From: Bdellovibrio bacteriovorus
GTDB lineage: Bacteria > Bdellovibrionota > Bdellovibrionia > Bdellovibrionales > Bdellovibrionaceae
Direction: 5' to 3'
Length of the DNA stretch: 64,000 nt
Assembly (NCBI RefSeq): GCF_001592755.1
Contig: NZ_LUKF01000001.1
Coordinates: 410,029 to 474,028 of the forward strand
This document shows positions 24,927 through 34,857 of this stretch, piece by piece. The notes under the pieces were generated by a model. The model did no database searches and had not been told where the DNA came from. It saw only the letters and a program-made list of their open reading frames with translations. The translations under genes and the position numbers were made by a program. The stretch's first letter is position 1, and every line of letters begins with the position of its first letter.

Positions 24927-26339
24927 TTAAATTTCTTCTAAGGGAAGTGAAAATGAAAAGGTCGTTCCTTCACCGTAATTGCTGGTGACGGAAATCTGCC
25001 CGCCCATAATCTCTACCAAGTTCTTTGAGATCATAAGGCCTAAACCGGTACCACCATACTGACGGGCGATGGAGGGATCTTCTTGATAGAAACTGCGGAA
25101 AAGCTTTTTGATATTTTCCCGTTTAATGCCGCGACCTGTATCAATAATGTGCCATGAATAAGTCTTCGCAATAGAATCTTTCTTTACTTCAATCCGCACT
25201 TTGCCTTTTTCAGTAAACTTCACAGCATTGCCGACAAGGTTCATCAAAACTTGGCGCAAACGATGCGAATCACCTTTGGCTTTCGATGGGATGTCTTCAT
25301 CCATGTGTAACTCTAGCGATAGACCTTTTTCCTGACACTTGATTGAAAACATTTTTTGAATATCGCTATGAAGTTCTTTGAGATCAAAGGGATGACTATC
25401 GACCTGTAAAAGTCCATTTTCGATTTTTGAAACATCTAAAATGTCATTCACAAGATGCAGCAGAGACTCCGAACAACGATGGATAGTGTTCACGTACTCT
25501 TGTTGTTCTTCATCGAGCTTCGTGTCGCGAAGAATATCTGAAAATCCCATGATACTGTTCAAAGGTGTGCGAATTTCATGGCTGACATTGCTTAAGAAGC
25601 TGGATTTCACCGAAGCCAGGCGCAAAGCCTCTTCCCGAGCGTGCATCATTTGCACTTTTGAATTTGCAACTTCGCGCAGTTCTTTTCGATGGCGTTGAAT
25701 TCCCAGAATTAAAACGAAGTTTTCGAAGATGACCCAAGCCGTGTGCTCAATCCACCGCCACTCAACCCCGGCAGAGACTCCATATATAGACATTGGAATA
25801 TAAAAACCGCGCAGAAGATGATCCACGATAACGATGGAAGCTCCCACCCATAGGACGGAAATATCCATATAAAAAGCCAACGCCGCCAACGAGACGAAGA
25901 TATGGAAATGCGATTCGATTCTTCCGCCGGTAAGGTAGACGATAAGGGTCGAAAACAACATCTGACCAAGAGCGATCAGACAACGAGTGACCTTTTCTCC
26001 AGGAAACATCCAAGCCGCATAGATAGGAGGAGCCGCGAAAAGAGCGCCAAAGATAAGGCCGATGAAGGCGTTTTCCTTTGAGCCGCTCATCTGTCCCAGC
26101 CAAGTCGACGGAGTGACAAAAGCCCCTAAGAGCACGCAGCCAACCCATTGAAATAACATGAGATATGCAAAACCGCGATCTACGCGGACGCAGATATCCT
26201 GGGCCTGATTTTTAAAGATTTTCTCCACCTCAGAGTGGAATCTTGGGTCGTCCTGTACTGTCATTCCCTCACGCTCACGTTCATAAATATTGGGATTGGC
26301 TAGACTATTTATCGGAGTCAATCCATCGCGTCTAAACAT
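24927..26339 (-). CDS. Orphan membrane sensor histidine kinase
   Basis: An autophosphorylating sensor. Five or six membrane segments lie between about residues 56 and 212. HFHIF (144-148), VDHLLRG (172-178) and IEHTAWV (197-203) put several His residues in or next to membrane helices. The kinase core has the H-box SNVSHEIRTPLNSIMGF (250-266, phospho-His 254), the N-box LMNLVGNAVKFTEKG, and GTGLGL with the final G box. No receiver domain is fused and no response regulator gene is adjacent. Two starts are possible: ATG at 26339, or an in-frame ATG at 26264 (MTVQDDPRF). I keep the longer form. The signal it senses is unknown. Confidence 0.88.
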   Translation of the reverse strand: MFRRDGLTPINSLANPNIYEREREGMTVQDDPRFHSEVEKIFKNQAQDICVRVDRGFAYLMLFQWVGCVLLGAFVTPSTWLGQMSGSKENAFIGLIFGALFAAPPIYAAWMFPGEKVTRCLIALGQMLFSTLIVYLTGGRIESHFHIFVSLAALAFYMDISVLWVGASIVIVDHLLRGFYIPMSIYGVSAGVEWRWIEHTAWVIFENFVLILGIQRHRKELREVANSKVQMMHAREEALRLASVKSSFLSNVSHEIRTPLNSIMGFSDILRDTKLDEEQQEYVNTIHRCSESLLHLVNDILDVSKIENGLLQVDSHPFDLKELHSDIQKMFSIKCQEKGLSLELHMDEDIPSKAKGDSHRLRQVLMNLVGNAVKFTEKGKVRIEVKKDSIAKTYSWHIIDTGRGIKRENIKKLFRSFYQEDPSIARQYGGTGLGLMISKNLVEIMGGQISVTSNYGEGTTFSFSLPLEEI

Positions 26340-26562
26340 TTCTTAATACGCGAGGTTTCTAATGTAATCCTGATGTATCAAAGGGGGAGTCCACGAAAGA
26401 CTGCTTGCGTGCCATGTCACCCTGTGATATCCCCAAACTCCAAACAATAAGCACTCGTAGGCACTAACTGGTCCCCCAAGTACTGAAAAAGGGGGTCTTC
26501 CGGCGAATCAAAAAAAGCTGGCTCTACCTGCGGGGACGATTAACCAGAAAGGAAGTACTACC
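26340..26562 (+). promoter_or_regulatory. rpsB leader region
   Basis: A 223-base gap shared by the divergent kinase gene and rpsB. It holds a run of C (26472-26476) and a matching run of G (26491-26495) that could pair around a 14-base loop containing AAAAA, and a GAAAGGAAG ribosome site just before the rpsB ATG. In many bacteria rpsB is autoregulated by S2 through its leader, but I cannot identify a known element here, and no promoter matches consensus well enough to mark. Confidence 0.3.
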
Positions 26563-27495
26563 ATGGCACAAGTGACCATGAAAGAAATGTTAGACGCTGG
26601 CGTCCACTTCGGACATCAAACTCAGCGTTGGAACCCAAAAATGAAACCTTATGTTTACACAGCTCGCGGAGGCATTCATATCATTGACCTTCAAAAGACT
26701 GTTGTACGCGCTAACAAAGCTGCTGATTTCGTAAAAGAAGTTGCTGCTAACGGTGGTCGTTTGATCTTCGTTGGAACGAAAAAGCAAGCTATTGAGCCTA
26801 TCCAAGAAGCGGCTCAAAAATGCGGTCAGTACTACGTAACTAAGCGTTGGTTGGGTGGTATGATGACGAATTTCGAAACGATCAAATCTTCTATCGATCG
26901 TCTTCGCAAAATCGACACAATGAAAGAAAAAGGCGAATTCAACTACTTGACTAAGAAAGAGCGCGCGAAGCTTGAAAAAGAATACCTTCGTTTGACTGAG
27001 TTCTTGTCTGGTATCCGTGAAATGAAGGAAATGCCATCTGCTATGTTCGTAGTAGACCTTCCTAAAGAACACATCGCTGTTGCTGAAGCTAAACGCTTGG
27101 GCATCCCAGTTGTTGCTATCGCTGATACAAACTCTGATCCAGAGTCTGTTGAGTACGCGATTCCAGGTAACGACGATGCGATCCGTTCAATCAAATTGTT
27201 CGCAAACCTAGTTGCTGAAGCTTACCTAGAAGGTGCTAAAACTTGGGAACAAAAACTTCGCACAATGACAGACAAACAATCTGACGTTGCTAAAGAAGCT
27301 TCTGAAGGTAAAGAAGAAGCTCCTAAGCGTCGTGGCGCAGGCCCTCGTGGTGGCGCGAAAGATGCTCCTAAGAAATCAGCGGGTCCTGCAGTTGTTAAAG
27401 CAACTAAAGGTCGTAAACTTGTTGCTGCTGGTACAGCAGAAGAAGTTGAAATCCAAGCTGAGCTTGAGAACAAAGAAGACGATTCAGCGGAGTAA
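26563..27495 (+). CDS. rpsB: 30S ribosomal protein uS2
   Basis: Small-subunit protein S2. The opening TMKEMLDAGVHFGHQTQRWNPKM is the family signature, and GTKKQA, RWLGGMMTN and VDLPKEHIAVAEAKRLGIPVVAIADTN are all recognisable. Standard S2 is about 240 residues; here the product is 310. The last 75 or so residues (from about 235) are Lys/Ala/Glu/Gly-rich and probably disordered, an extension seen in some lineages. Codon choice is strongly biased, which fits high expression. The next gene, tsf, follows after an intrinsic terminator. Confidence 0.96.
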   Translation: MAQVTMKEMLDAGVHFGHQTQRWNPKMKPYVYTARGGIHIIDLQKTVVRANKAADFVKEVAANGGRLIFVGTKKQAIEPIQEAAQKCGQYYVTKRWLGGMMTNFETIKSSIDRLRKIDTMKEKGEFNYLTKKERAKLEKEYLRLTEFLSGIREMKEMPSAMFVVDLPKEHIAVAEAKRLGIPVVAIADTNSDPESVEYAIPGNDDAIRSIKLFANLVAEAYLEGAKTWEQKLRTMTDKQSDVAKEASEGKEEAPKRRGAGPRGGAKDAPKKSAGPAVVKATKGRKLVAAGTAEEVEIQAELENKEDDSAE

Positions 27496-27513
27496 TTCCT
27501 CTGTAATTGAAAT

Positions 27514-27540
27514 GAAAAAGGTGGCCTAGCCACCTTTTTC
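27514..27540. terminator. Intrinsic terminator between rpsB and tsf
   Basis: A 12-bp perfect stem (27514-27525 with 27529-27540) and a 3-base loop. It begins 18 bases after the rpsB stop and has A-run/T-run ends, so it works in both directions. It would reduce read-through into tsf or set the S2/EF-Ts ratio; tsf then needs its own promoter in the remaining 90 bases, which I cannot place. Confidence 0.8.
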
Positions 27541-27629
27541 ATAAGTAGCCGCTCTCGCTTTTCCGCAACGGCGGTTTCTTCGTGTCTGATCGAATTCGTT
27601 TTTAAAATCTATTGTAAGGAGACTTCCTA

Positions 27630-29271
<1,642 letters not shown>

Positions 29272-29301
29272 AACCCCGCATAGAGCAAAAAGGAGACAAC
29301 T

Positions 29302-29862
29302 ATGTCAGTAGCAGATGTAAAAAAGAATGCTCAAGCAAAAATGGAAAAGACTTTGGCGGCTTTAGGCGAAGAGCTTAAAAAAATCCGTACAGGTCGTGCT
29401 CAAGTGTCTATGCTTGATAATATCCGCGTAAACTACTACGGCACTCCATCTCCTCTTTCTCAGGTAGCGTCTATCTCTACTCCGGATGCAAAATCATTCT
29501 TGATCGCTCCTTGGGAAGTTTCAATTCTTAAAGATATCGAACAAGCTATCATCAAGTCTGAGTTGGGCATGGCTCCAATGAACGACGGTAAAGTGATCCG
29601 CTTGAAAGTTCCAGATTTAACAGAAGAGCGTCGTAAAGACCTCGCAAAACAAGTTAAGAAAATCGCTGAAGAAGCACGTGTGGCTGTTCGTATGGCTCGT
29701 CGTGATGCCAATGACGAAGTTAAAAAACTTCAAAAAGATAAAGCTATCAGCGAAGACGAAGGCAAAAAAGCAGAAGCAGATGTTCAAAAAGTGACTGACG
29801 ATTTCATCAAAAAAGTAGACCAAGTGGCTGATGAAAAAGAAAAGTCCATTTTGACTATCTAA
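29302..29862 (+). CDS. frr: Ribosome recycling factor
   Basis: Splits post-termination ribosomes together with EF-G. At 186 residues it is the standard length. KIRTGRAQVSMLDNIRV is the hinge/domain 2 entry, and the long helix RKDLAKQVKKIAEEARVAVRMARRDANDEVKKL forms the characteristic three-helix bundle. A strong AAGGAG site precedes the ATG. It stands in the conserved pyrH-frr-uppS order. Confidence 0.96.
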   Translation: MSVADVKKNAQAKMEKTLAALGEELKKIRTGRAQVSMLDNIRVNYYGTPSPLSQVASISTPDAKSFLIAPWEVSILKDIEQAIIKSELGMAPMNDGKVIRLKVPDLTEERRKDLAKQVKKIAEEARVAVRMARRDANDEVKKLQKDKAISEDEGKKAEADVQKVTDDFIKKVDQVADEKEKSILTI

Positions 29863-29880
29863 GCCTTTGTATTGGTTGCG

Positions 29881-30612
29881 ATGACTCTACCGAAACACAT
29901 AGCTATTATTATGGATGGTAACGGTCGTTGGGCTCAGCTCAAACGTCGTCCTCGCACGTTCGGACATATCAAAGGAACTCGTGTCGCGAAAAAAATCATC
30001 ACCGATTGTTCGCGACGCGGAATCAAAAATCTAACATTGTATGCATTCAGCACTGAAAACTGGTTTCGCCCTCAGGCTGAAGTCAGTTTGCTGATGCAAA
30101 TTCTTCGTCGTTACCTTAAGCGCGAGACCGAAAACCTAGTTAAAGAGAATATCCGTTTCTCTGTCATTGGTGATATGTCGCGCATTCCTTCGGACGTTGC
30201 TGAAGCCATTGGTAAATCTATCGAAGCTACAGCTCAGTGCACAGGCCTTAACCTGGTCTTTGCGTTGAGCTATGGTTCTCGACAAGAGATCACAGAAGCC
30301 GTTCGCGATATTGCTGCACGTGTGGCGGCCGGTGAAATCAACCCCGAAGATATTGACGAGTCTGTTATCAATTCAGCGCTCAGCACGTATCCTACTCCGG
30401 ATCCGGATTTGATCATTCGCACAAGTGGCGAACAAAGACTGTCAAATTTCTTGTTGTGGCAAGCGGCCTATTCAGAGTTTTATTTTACTGATGTGTTATG
30501 GCCCAACTTCACTGAGTCTCATTTAGAGGAAGCTTTGAACGCTTTTTCGATGAGACAACGCCGCTTTGGCAAGGTTACAGCGAATGACAACGTGGAAAAG
30601 CTTTCAAACTAG
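29881..30612 (+). CDS. uppS: Undecaprenyl diphosphate synthase
   Basis: Condenses isopentenyl diphosphate onto farnesyl diphosphate to make the C55 carrier lipid for peptidoglycan and O-antigen. HIAIIMDGNGRWA holds the catalytic Asp, FGHIKG the second motif, FSTENWFRP the third, and RTSGEQRLSNFLLWQ the last. I chose ATG at 29881 because the conserved motif then begins at residue 6; an in-frame TTG at 29872 is an alternative, and neither has a clear ribosome site. The 3' end overlaps cdsA by 29 bases. Confidence 0.94.
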   Translation: MTLPKHIAIIMDGNGRWAQLKRRPRTFGHIKGTRVAKKIITDCSRRGIKNLTLYAFSTENWFRPQAEVSLLMQILRRYLKRETENLVKENIRFSVIGDMSRIPSDVAEAIGKSIEATAQCTGLNLVFALSYGSRQEITEAVRDIAARVAAGEINPEDIDESVINSALSTYPTPDPDLIIRTSGEQRLSNFLLWQAAYSEFYFTDVLWPNFTESHLEEALNAFSMRQRRFGKVTANDNVEKLSN

Positions 30613-31417
30613 AGCTGTTTCGGCTGCAGTGGCTCTGGCACTGATTATCGGCCTTTATATTACTTTAAATGTTCAAGGGCTGAAAATCGCGATCGCTTTC
30701 GTTGTTGCTGTTGGCACTTGGGAATTGATCACGATTCTTTTTAAGAACGAAAAATCAATTCTATTAAAAGGCCTTTTTTATTTTCTGACGCTTGCGATTT
30801 TCGGTGCGACTTTAACTTCTTTAAGCACCGGTGGAATTATTTATTCAATCGCTTTGATCATTATGATTATAGCCGTTCTTTTGTCAGCGCACAAAGAAGG
30901 TAATTTGAGTTACATGGCGGACGCTCAAGCTAAAGCTGCTTTGGGATTCTTTTACATGGGACTTCTGCCAGCATTTGCGTTTCGCATTTTAGATCAAGCG
31001 CATGGCATTGCTTGGTTTGTCTATTTGTTAGCGGTTGTTTTTGCCGGCGACACAATGGCTTACGTCTTTGGTGTCTTGATCGGAAAACATAAAGTCATGC
31101 CTTCAGTTTCCCCGAAGAAAACCTGGCAAGGCTCTGTGGGTGGTATCATCGGTTCGATGATTGCGGGATATATTTGCTGGCAATTTCTCTTTTCAGAACA
31201 GCCTTTGGGTCTCTTTTTGATACTTGCAGGCATTTCTGGATTCGTGGGACAGTTTGGTGATTTCTTTGAATCTCTCTTAAAACGAGTCGCCGATGTTAAG
31301 GACTCTGGGAAAATTATGCCGGGTCACGGCGGTGTCCTCGATCGTATTGATGGTGTCCTATTCGCAAGTCCTGTTGTTCTTGCGGGAATTTTGATTTTGT
31401 CTCATCTTTTGTCGTAA
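30584..31417 (+). CDS. cdsA: Phosphatidate cytidylyltransferase
   Basis: Membrane enzyme that makes CDP-diacylglycerol from phosphatidate and CTP. It has about seven to eight hydrophobic helices. The signature lies in the C-terminal part: SPKKTWQGSVGGIIGSM and KDSGKIMPGHGGVLDRIDG. I chose ATG at 30584, preceded by AAGG, over a TTG 18 bases upstream; the gene then overlaps uppS by 29 bases. The length of 277 residues is usual. Confidence 0.94.
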   Translation: MTTWKSFQTRAVSAAVALALIIGLYITLNVQGLKIAIAFVVAVGTWELITILFKNEKSILLKGLFYFLTLAIFGATLTSLSTGGIIYSIALIIMIIAVLLSAHKEGNLSYMADAQAKAALGFFYMGLLPAFAFRILDQAHGIAWFVYLLAVVFAGDTMAYVFGVLIGKHKVMPSVSPKKTWQGSVGGIIGSMIAGYICWQFLFSEQPLGLFLILAGISGFVGQFGDFFESLLKRVADVKDSGKIMPGHGGVLDRIDGVLFASPVVLAGILILSHLLS

Positions 31418-31492
31418 TCGGAAGGTCGAGCCCTCGAGCATTAACATTTTTATTTCCTAGCTCACGACTCATCGAAACTCTAGAATATTCGA

Positions 31493-33166
31493 ATGAATAT
31501 CTTTTCTTATCTTCAATCAGGTTTATCAGCAATCATCCCCTTCGTTATCTTGCTCGGAATTTTGATTTTCGTGCATGAGCTTGGACACTTCCTTGTCGCT
31601 CGTTGGTGTGGCGTTCGTGTTGAAGTTTTCAGTTTGGGATTTGGCAAAAAGCTTTTGAAATATAAAAAAGGCGACACGACTTATGCGCTTTCACTGATCC
31701 CACTAGGCGGCTACGTGAAAATGTTTGGCGAGCAGCCGGGCGATAATATTTCTGAAGAAGATAAGAAGCACTCATTCACTCACAAAAATGTGTGGCAAAG
31801 AATCGCGGTTGTGATCGCGGGTCCTTTGATGAACTTTTTCTTTGCAGTCCTGATCTTCTTTGCGGTGGCTTTGATTGGTGAAGACGCTAAGACGCCAGTG
31901 GTTGGTGACGTTGCTCAGAATACTCCCGCTTACGCGGCAGGTTTCCGTTCGGGCGATAAAATCGTTTCTATCAATGAAACTCAAGTGAACACTTGGGAAG
32001 ATTTGCAACGCGCTTTAAGCCTTAAAGAAAATCACAATCTTCACATCGACGTTGTCGTTCAACGTGAGGGTTCTGAAGAAACTACGAAAATTGCGACGGA
32101 TGCGAAAGCAGAGCCAAACCCGAATGTCCTCAGTTCATATGAATATGTGGCAAATGTTGATGGACTGACTCCGTACTCTGCGGGAACAACTATTGGTGTG
32201 CTTCAAGGTTCGCCACTAGCCGCCTTGGGTGTGCAAACAGGTGACTCCATCACTTCAATCAATGGCCAAAAAGTCGCTTACTGGCGTCAGCTGGAAGATA
32301 CTTTGGCTAAGCAAAATTCCAAGGAAGCTTTGACGTTAGAAGTTCTGGGGATGCGTGAAGGTGATAAGGAAGCAAAACCTATCACGGTGACTTTGGCCCC
32401 AACGGAATCAATCAAAACTTATTCGATGGCGAGCCTGGGTTTTGAAAGCTCTGAGCTTTACCTAAGCAAAGTGATGGATAACTCTCCAGCGAAAGCAGCC
32501 GGTCTGCATGCGATGGATCGTTTGGTCTCCATCAACAATGTGACACTGAAAAAGTGGGAAGATGTTATCAACAACATCAAGTCCTTCGACGGCAAAAACC
32601 CGGTTGCAGTAACGGTTTTGCGTGATGGTCAGAATTTGAATTTGAACATCACCCCTAAGATGACGACTCAGATGCTTCCAACAGGTACTGAAGAAAAACG
32701 CTATACGATCGGAATTGCACCGATCGCAAATATCGCGGCACCTGAGTTGATGGTGGTTCGTTCAGAGAATCTTGGACAAGCCTTCGTTCGCGGAGTGGAA
32801 AAAACTTGGGACGTGTCGGTAATGACCGTGATGAGTTTCGTTCGTTTGTTCCAAGCGAAGATCTCTCCAAAAAACATCGGTGGCGTGATCTCTATCGGTC
32901 AAGCGGCTAGCGAAACTTTCAAGATCGGTTTGACTCAGTTCTTGCAAATGATGGCGATTATTTCCGTCAATCTTTTCATCCTGAACTTGTTGCCGATTCC
33001 AGTTTTGGATGGTGGACACTTGGTGTTCTATGCCATCGAAGTTGTGAAAGGTGCGCCGCTGAGCATGCGTAAGATGGAGCTTGCTCAACAAGTGGGTCTT
33101 GCGTTACTGATGAGCCTCATGATCTTTGCTCTATTTAACGACTTCACTCGTATTCTTGGTCTATGA
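31493..33166 (+). CDS. rseP: RIP intramembrane zinc metalloprotease RseP, three PDZ domains
   Basis: A site-2-type protease that cleaves membrane anchors such as anti-sigma factors. HELGH (28-32) and PIPVLDGGHL (501-510) form the active site in membrane helices. Three PDZ-like domains are visible: about 135-192 (PAYAAGFRSGDKI), 225-302 (PLAALGVQTGDSI) and 318-388 (PAKAAGLHAMDRL). E. coli RseP, at about 450 residues, has two; this one has 557. Conserved position after cdsA. Its stop overlaps tsaB (ATGA). The substrate is not identifiable; no anti-sigma gene is adjacent. Confidence 0.93.
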   Translation: MNIFSYLQSGLSAIIPFVILLGILIFVHELGHFLVARWCGVRVEVFSLGFGKKLLKYKKGDTTYALSLIPLGGYVKMFGEQPGDNISEEDKKHSFTHKNVWQRIAVVIAGPLMNFFFAVLIFFAVALIGEDAKTPVVGDVAQNTPAYAAGFRSGDKIVSINETQVNTWEDLQRALSLKENHNLHIDVVVQREGSEETTKIATDAKAEPNPNVLSSYEYVANVDGLTPYSAGTTIGVLQGSPLAALGVQTGDSITSINGQKVAYWRQLEDTLAKQNSKEALTLEVLGMREGDKEAKPITVTLAPTESIKTYSMASLGFESSELYLSKVMDNSPAKAAGLHAMDRLVSINNVTLKKWEDVINNIKSFDGKNPVAVTVLRDGQNLNLNITPKMTTQMLPTGTEEKRYTIGIAPIANIAAPELMVVRSENLGQAFVRGVEKTWDVSVMTVMSFVRLFQAKISPKNIGGVISIGQAASETFKIGLTQFLQMMAIISVNLFILNLLPIPVLDGGHLVFYAIEVVKGAPLSMRKMELAQQVGLALLMSLMIFALFNDFTRILGL

Positions 33167-33867
33167 AGGTTTTAGCTATGGAAACCAGCACTCTGCTTGG
33201 CGGAGTTGCTGTTGTCATCGATGGACAAGTGGTTGCAGAGGAATCTTCCTTGCGCCAGAAAACCCATAGCGAAAACATCAGTCCTTTTGTTGATCATTGT
33301 CTAAAAAAAGCCCACTTAAAACTTGAAGATATCGACGTCTTTGCCGTGGGCCAGGGGCCTGGCAGCTTCACTGGAATTCGTGTCGCCGCCAATGCCGGAA
33401 AAACTTTTGCCTATAGCTTTAATAAACCCATGGTCACTATCGACACCTTGATGTTGTTAGCGGCTCAGGTGAAAGACAAAAGCAAACCCGTTCTTTCCAT
33501 TATCAACGCTTATAAAAACATGGTGTACATGGGTCTTTTCGATATCACCGGTGCTGAGCCGACTTATATCAAAGGTCCAGACGCTGTTCCCGTGCGTGAA
33601 CTTAAGAACCACATCCATTCAGATTGTTTGGTTGTTGGCGACGGGTGGGAAGCCTACAGCGAATACTTCCCTGAAGAATTAATGAAAAAGTTTTCTCGCG
33701 ATCCGCAACTTCCCGATCACGCTTTGGCGTCGACACTGGGATTGATGGCGGAACGCCGTGCTTTATCGGGCCAAACCTTGGACTGGAAATCTTTTGTTCC
33801 CCTTTATATCCGTGCCTCCGAAGCCGAAGAGACAAAAAAAGGAATTTTAATCTCGCCGCTTAAGTAG
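33163..33867 (+). CDS. tsaB: tRNA threonylcarbamoyladenosine complex subunit TsaB
   Basis: TsaB partners TsaD in the t6A37 modification of tRNAs reading ANN codons. The N-terminal MKVLAMETSTLLGGVAVV strand and AVGQGPGSFTGIRVAA motif are diagnostic. 234 residues is normal. The start overlaps the rseP stop (ATGA), so the two are coupled. The later half lacks the ATP/Fe site of TsaD, as expected. Confidence 0.92.
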   Translation: MKVLAMETSTLLGGVAVVIDGQVVAEESSLRQKTHSENISPFVDHCLKKAHLKLEDIDVFAVGQGPGSFTGIRVAANAGKTFAYSFNKPMVTIDTLMLLAAQVKDKSKPVLSIINAYKNMVYMGLFDITGAEPTYIKGPDAVPVRELKNHIHSDCLVVGDGWEAYSEYFPEELMKKFSRDPQLPDHALASTLGLMAERRALSGQTLDWKSFVPLYIRASEAEETKKGILISPLK

Positions 33868-33877
33868 AGGATGCATC

Positions 33878-34849
33878 ATGGAAAGAGATCTTCATAAGGC
33901 CTATTTGGAATCTTTGGAGTTTCAAAAAACTTCGAGTGAAAACACAGACACCAAATTATGGGTTGTTGCTTCCGGTAAAGGTGGCGTAGGTAAAACCTTT
34001 GTTTCTTCCAGTTTGGGAATCACTCTTTCAAAACTTGGTCACTCGGTTGTCATCGTTGATCTTGACTTGAGTGGCGCCAATATTCACACTTCTTTGGGTC
34101 TTCCACCTTCACACATGAATGTTCGCCATTTTTTTGAAGGCGTTAAAACGCTTCAAGAGCTGGTGATTCCAACACCTTTCCCGCATCTTTCTTATGTTCA
34201 GGGTTTTTGGGATTCTTGGACTCCGACAGATTTTTCTTATGCCCAAGTTCAAAATCTTTTGCCTGAGCTTAAGAAATTGCGCGCTGATTACGTGATCGTT
34301 GACATGGGTGCCGGTGCTTTAGAAGCGCACTTGGAACTTTTCAAAGCCGCTGATGAAAAATTTCTGATTACGACTCCTGAACCGACAAGCATCGAAAAGA
34401 CGTATCGTTTTATCGAAGCTTTTGTCTGCCATTCATTGCGCCAAAGTTCGACTCCGGATGCTTACGGCAATATGATTTCCACTTTAAGAAATCACCGCCA
34501 AAGAACTTTGGAAAAACCTTTTTCGTTTAGATCTTATTTGAAAGAGCAAACGGGTTTTCAATATGACTTCTTTGAAGCTCTTTCATCGACTCCCGTTCGC
34601 TTGATTGTGAACTCTGCTCGCAGCCAATCTAATGCGGATTTGGGTCATTCCATTAAGAGTGTCTGCAATAAGTACTACGACTTAGGTATTGATTTTGCGG
34701 GTGCGATCGACTTCGACAACGCTGTGTGGCAGTCGATTCGTTCACGCGAACATGTCTTGGTAGCTCAGCCTTTCACTGCTTTAGCGGGACAATTTTTAAC
34801 TACCTGCAAACAACTTATTGATCCCGAGGAGCTTCGCGCCGTAGTATAA
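33878..34849 (+). CDS. MinD/ParA-type P-loop ATPase
   Basis: The deviant Walker A SGKGGVGKT is at 32-40, followed by the VIVDLDLSGANIHTSLG Walker A'-like strand, placing it in the MinD/Mrp/FlhG group of deviant ParA-like ATPases. The 323 residues include a middle segment (about 175-230) with no motif I recognise. The C-terminal tail is hydrophobic (PFTALAGQFLTTC) but not an obvious amphipathic MinD helix. It lies 8 bases before a J-like/HTH protein, suggesting a functional pair. FlhG would be expected in a flagellar operon; none is visible here, so polar or cell-division placement is open. Confidence 0.82.
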   Translation: MERDLHKAYLESLEFQKTSSENTDTKLWVVASGKGGVGKTFVSSSLGITLSKLGHSVVIVDLDLSGANIHTSLGLPPSHMNVRHFFEGVKTLQELVIPTPFPHLSYVQGFWDSWTPTDFSYAQVQNLLPELKKLRADYVIVDMGAGALEAHLELFKAADEKFLITTPEPTSIEKTYRFIEAFVCHSLRQSSTPDAYGNMISTLRNHRQRTLEKPFSFRSYLKEQTGFQYDFFEALSSTPVRLIVNSARSQSNADLGHSIKSVCNKYYDLGIDFAGAIDFDNAVWQSIRSREHVLVAQPFTALAGQFLTTCKQLIDPEELRAVV

Positions 34850-34857
34850 TAGCTACG

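Noticed and set aside
26590-27072. Antisense frame of 160 residues opposite rpsB
   Set aside because: Arises from biased codon use in rpsB; no start signal and no family features.
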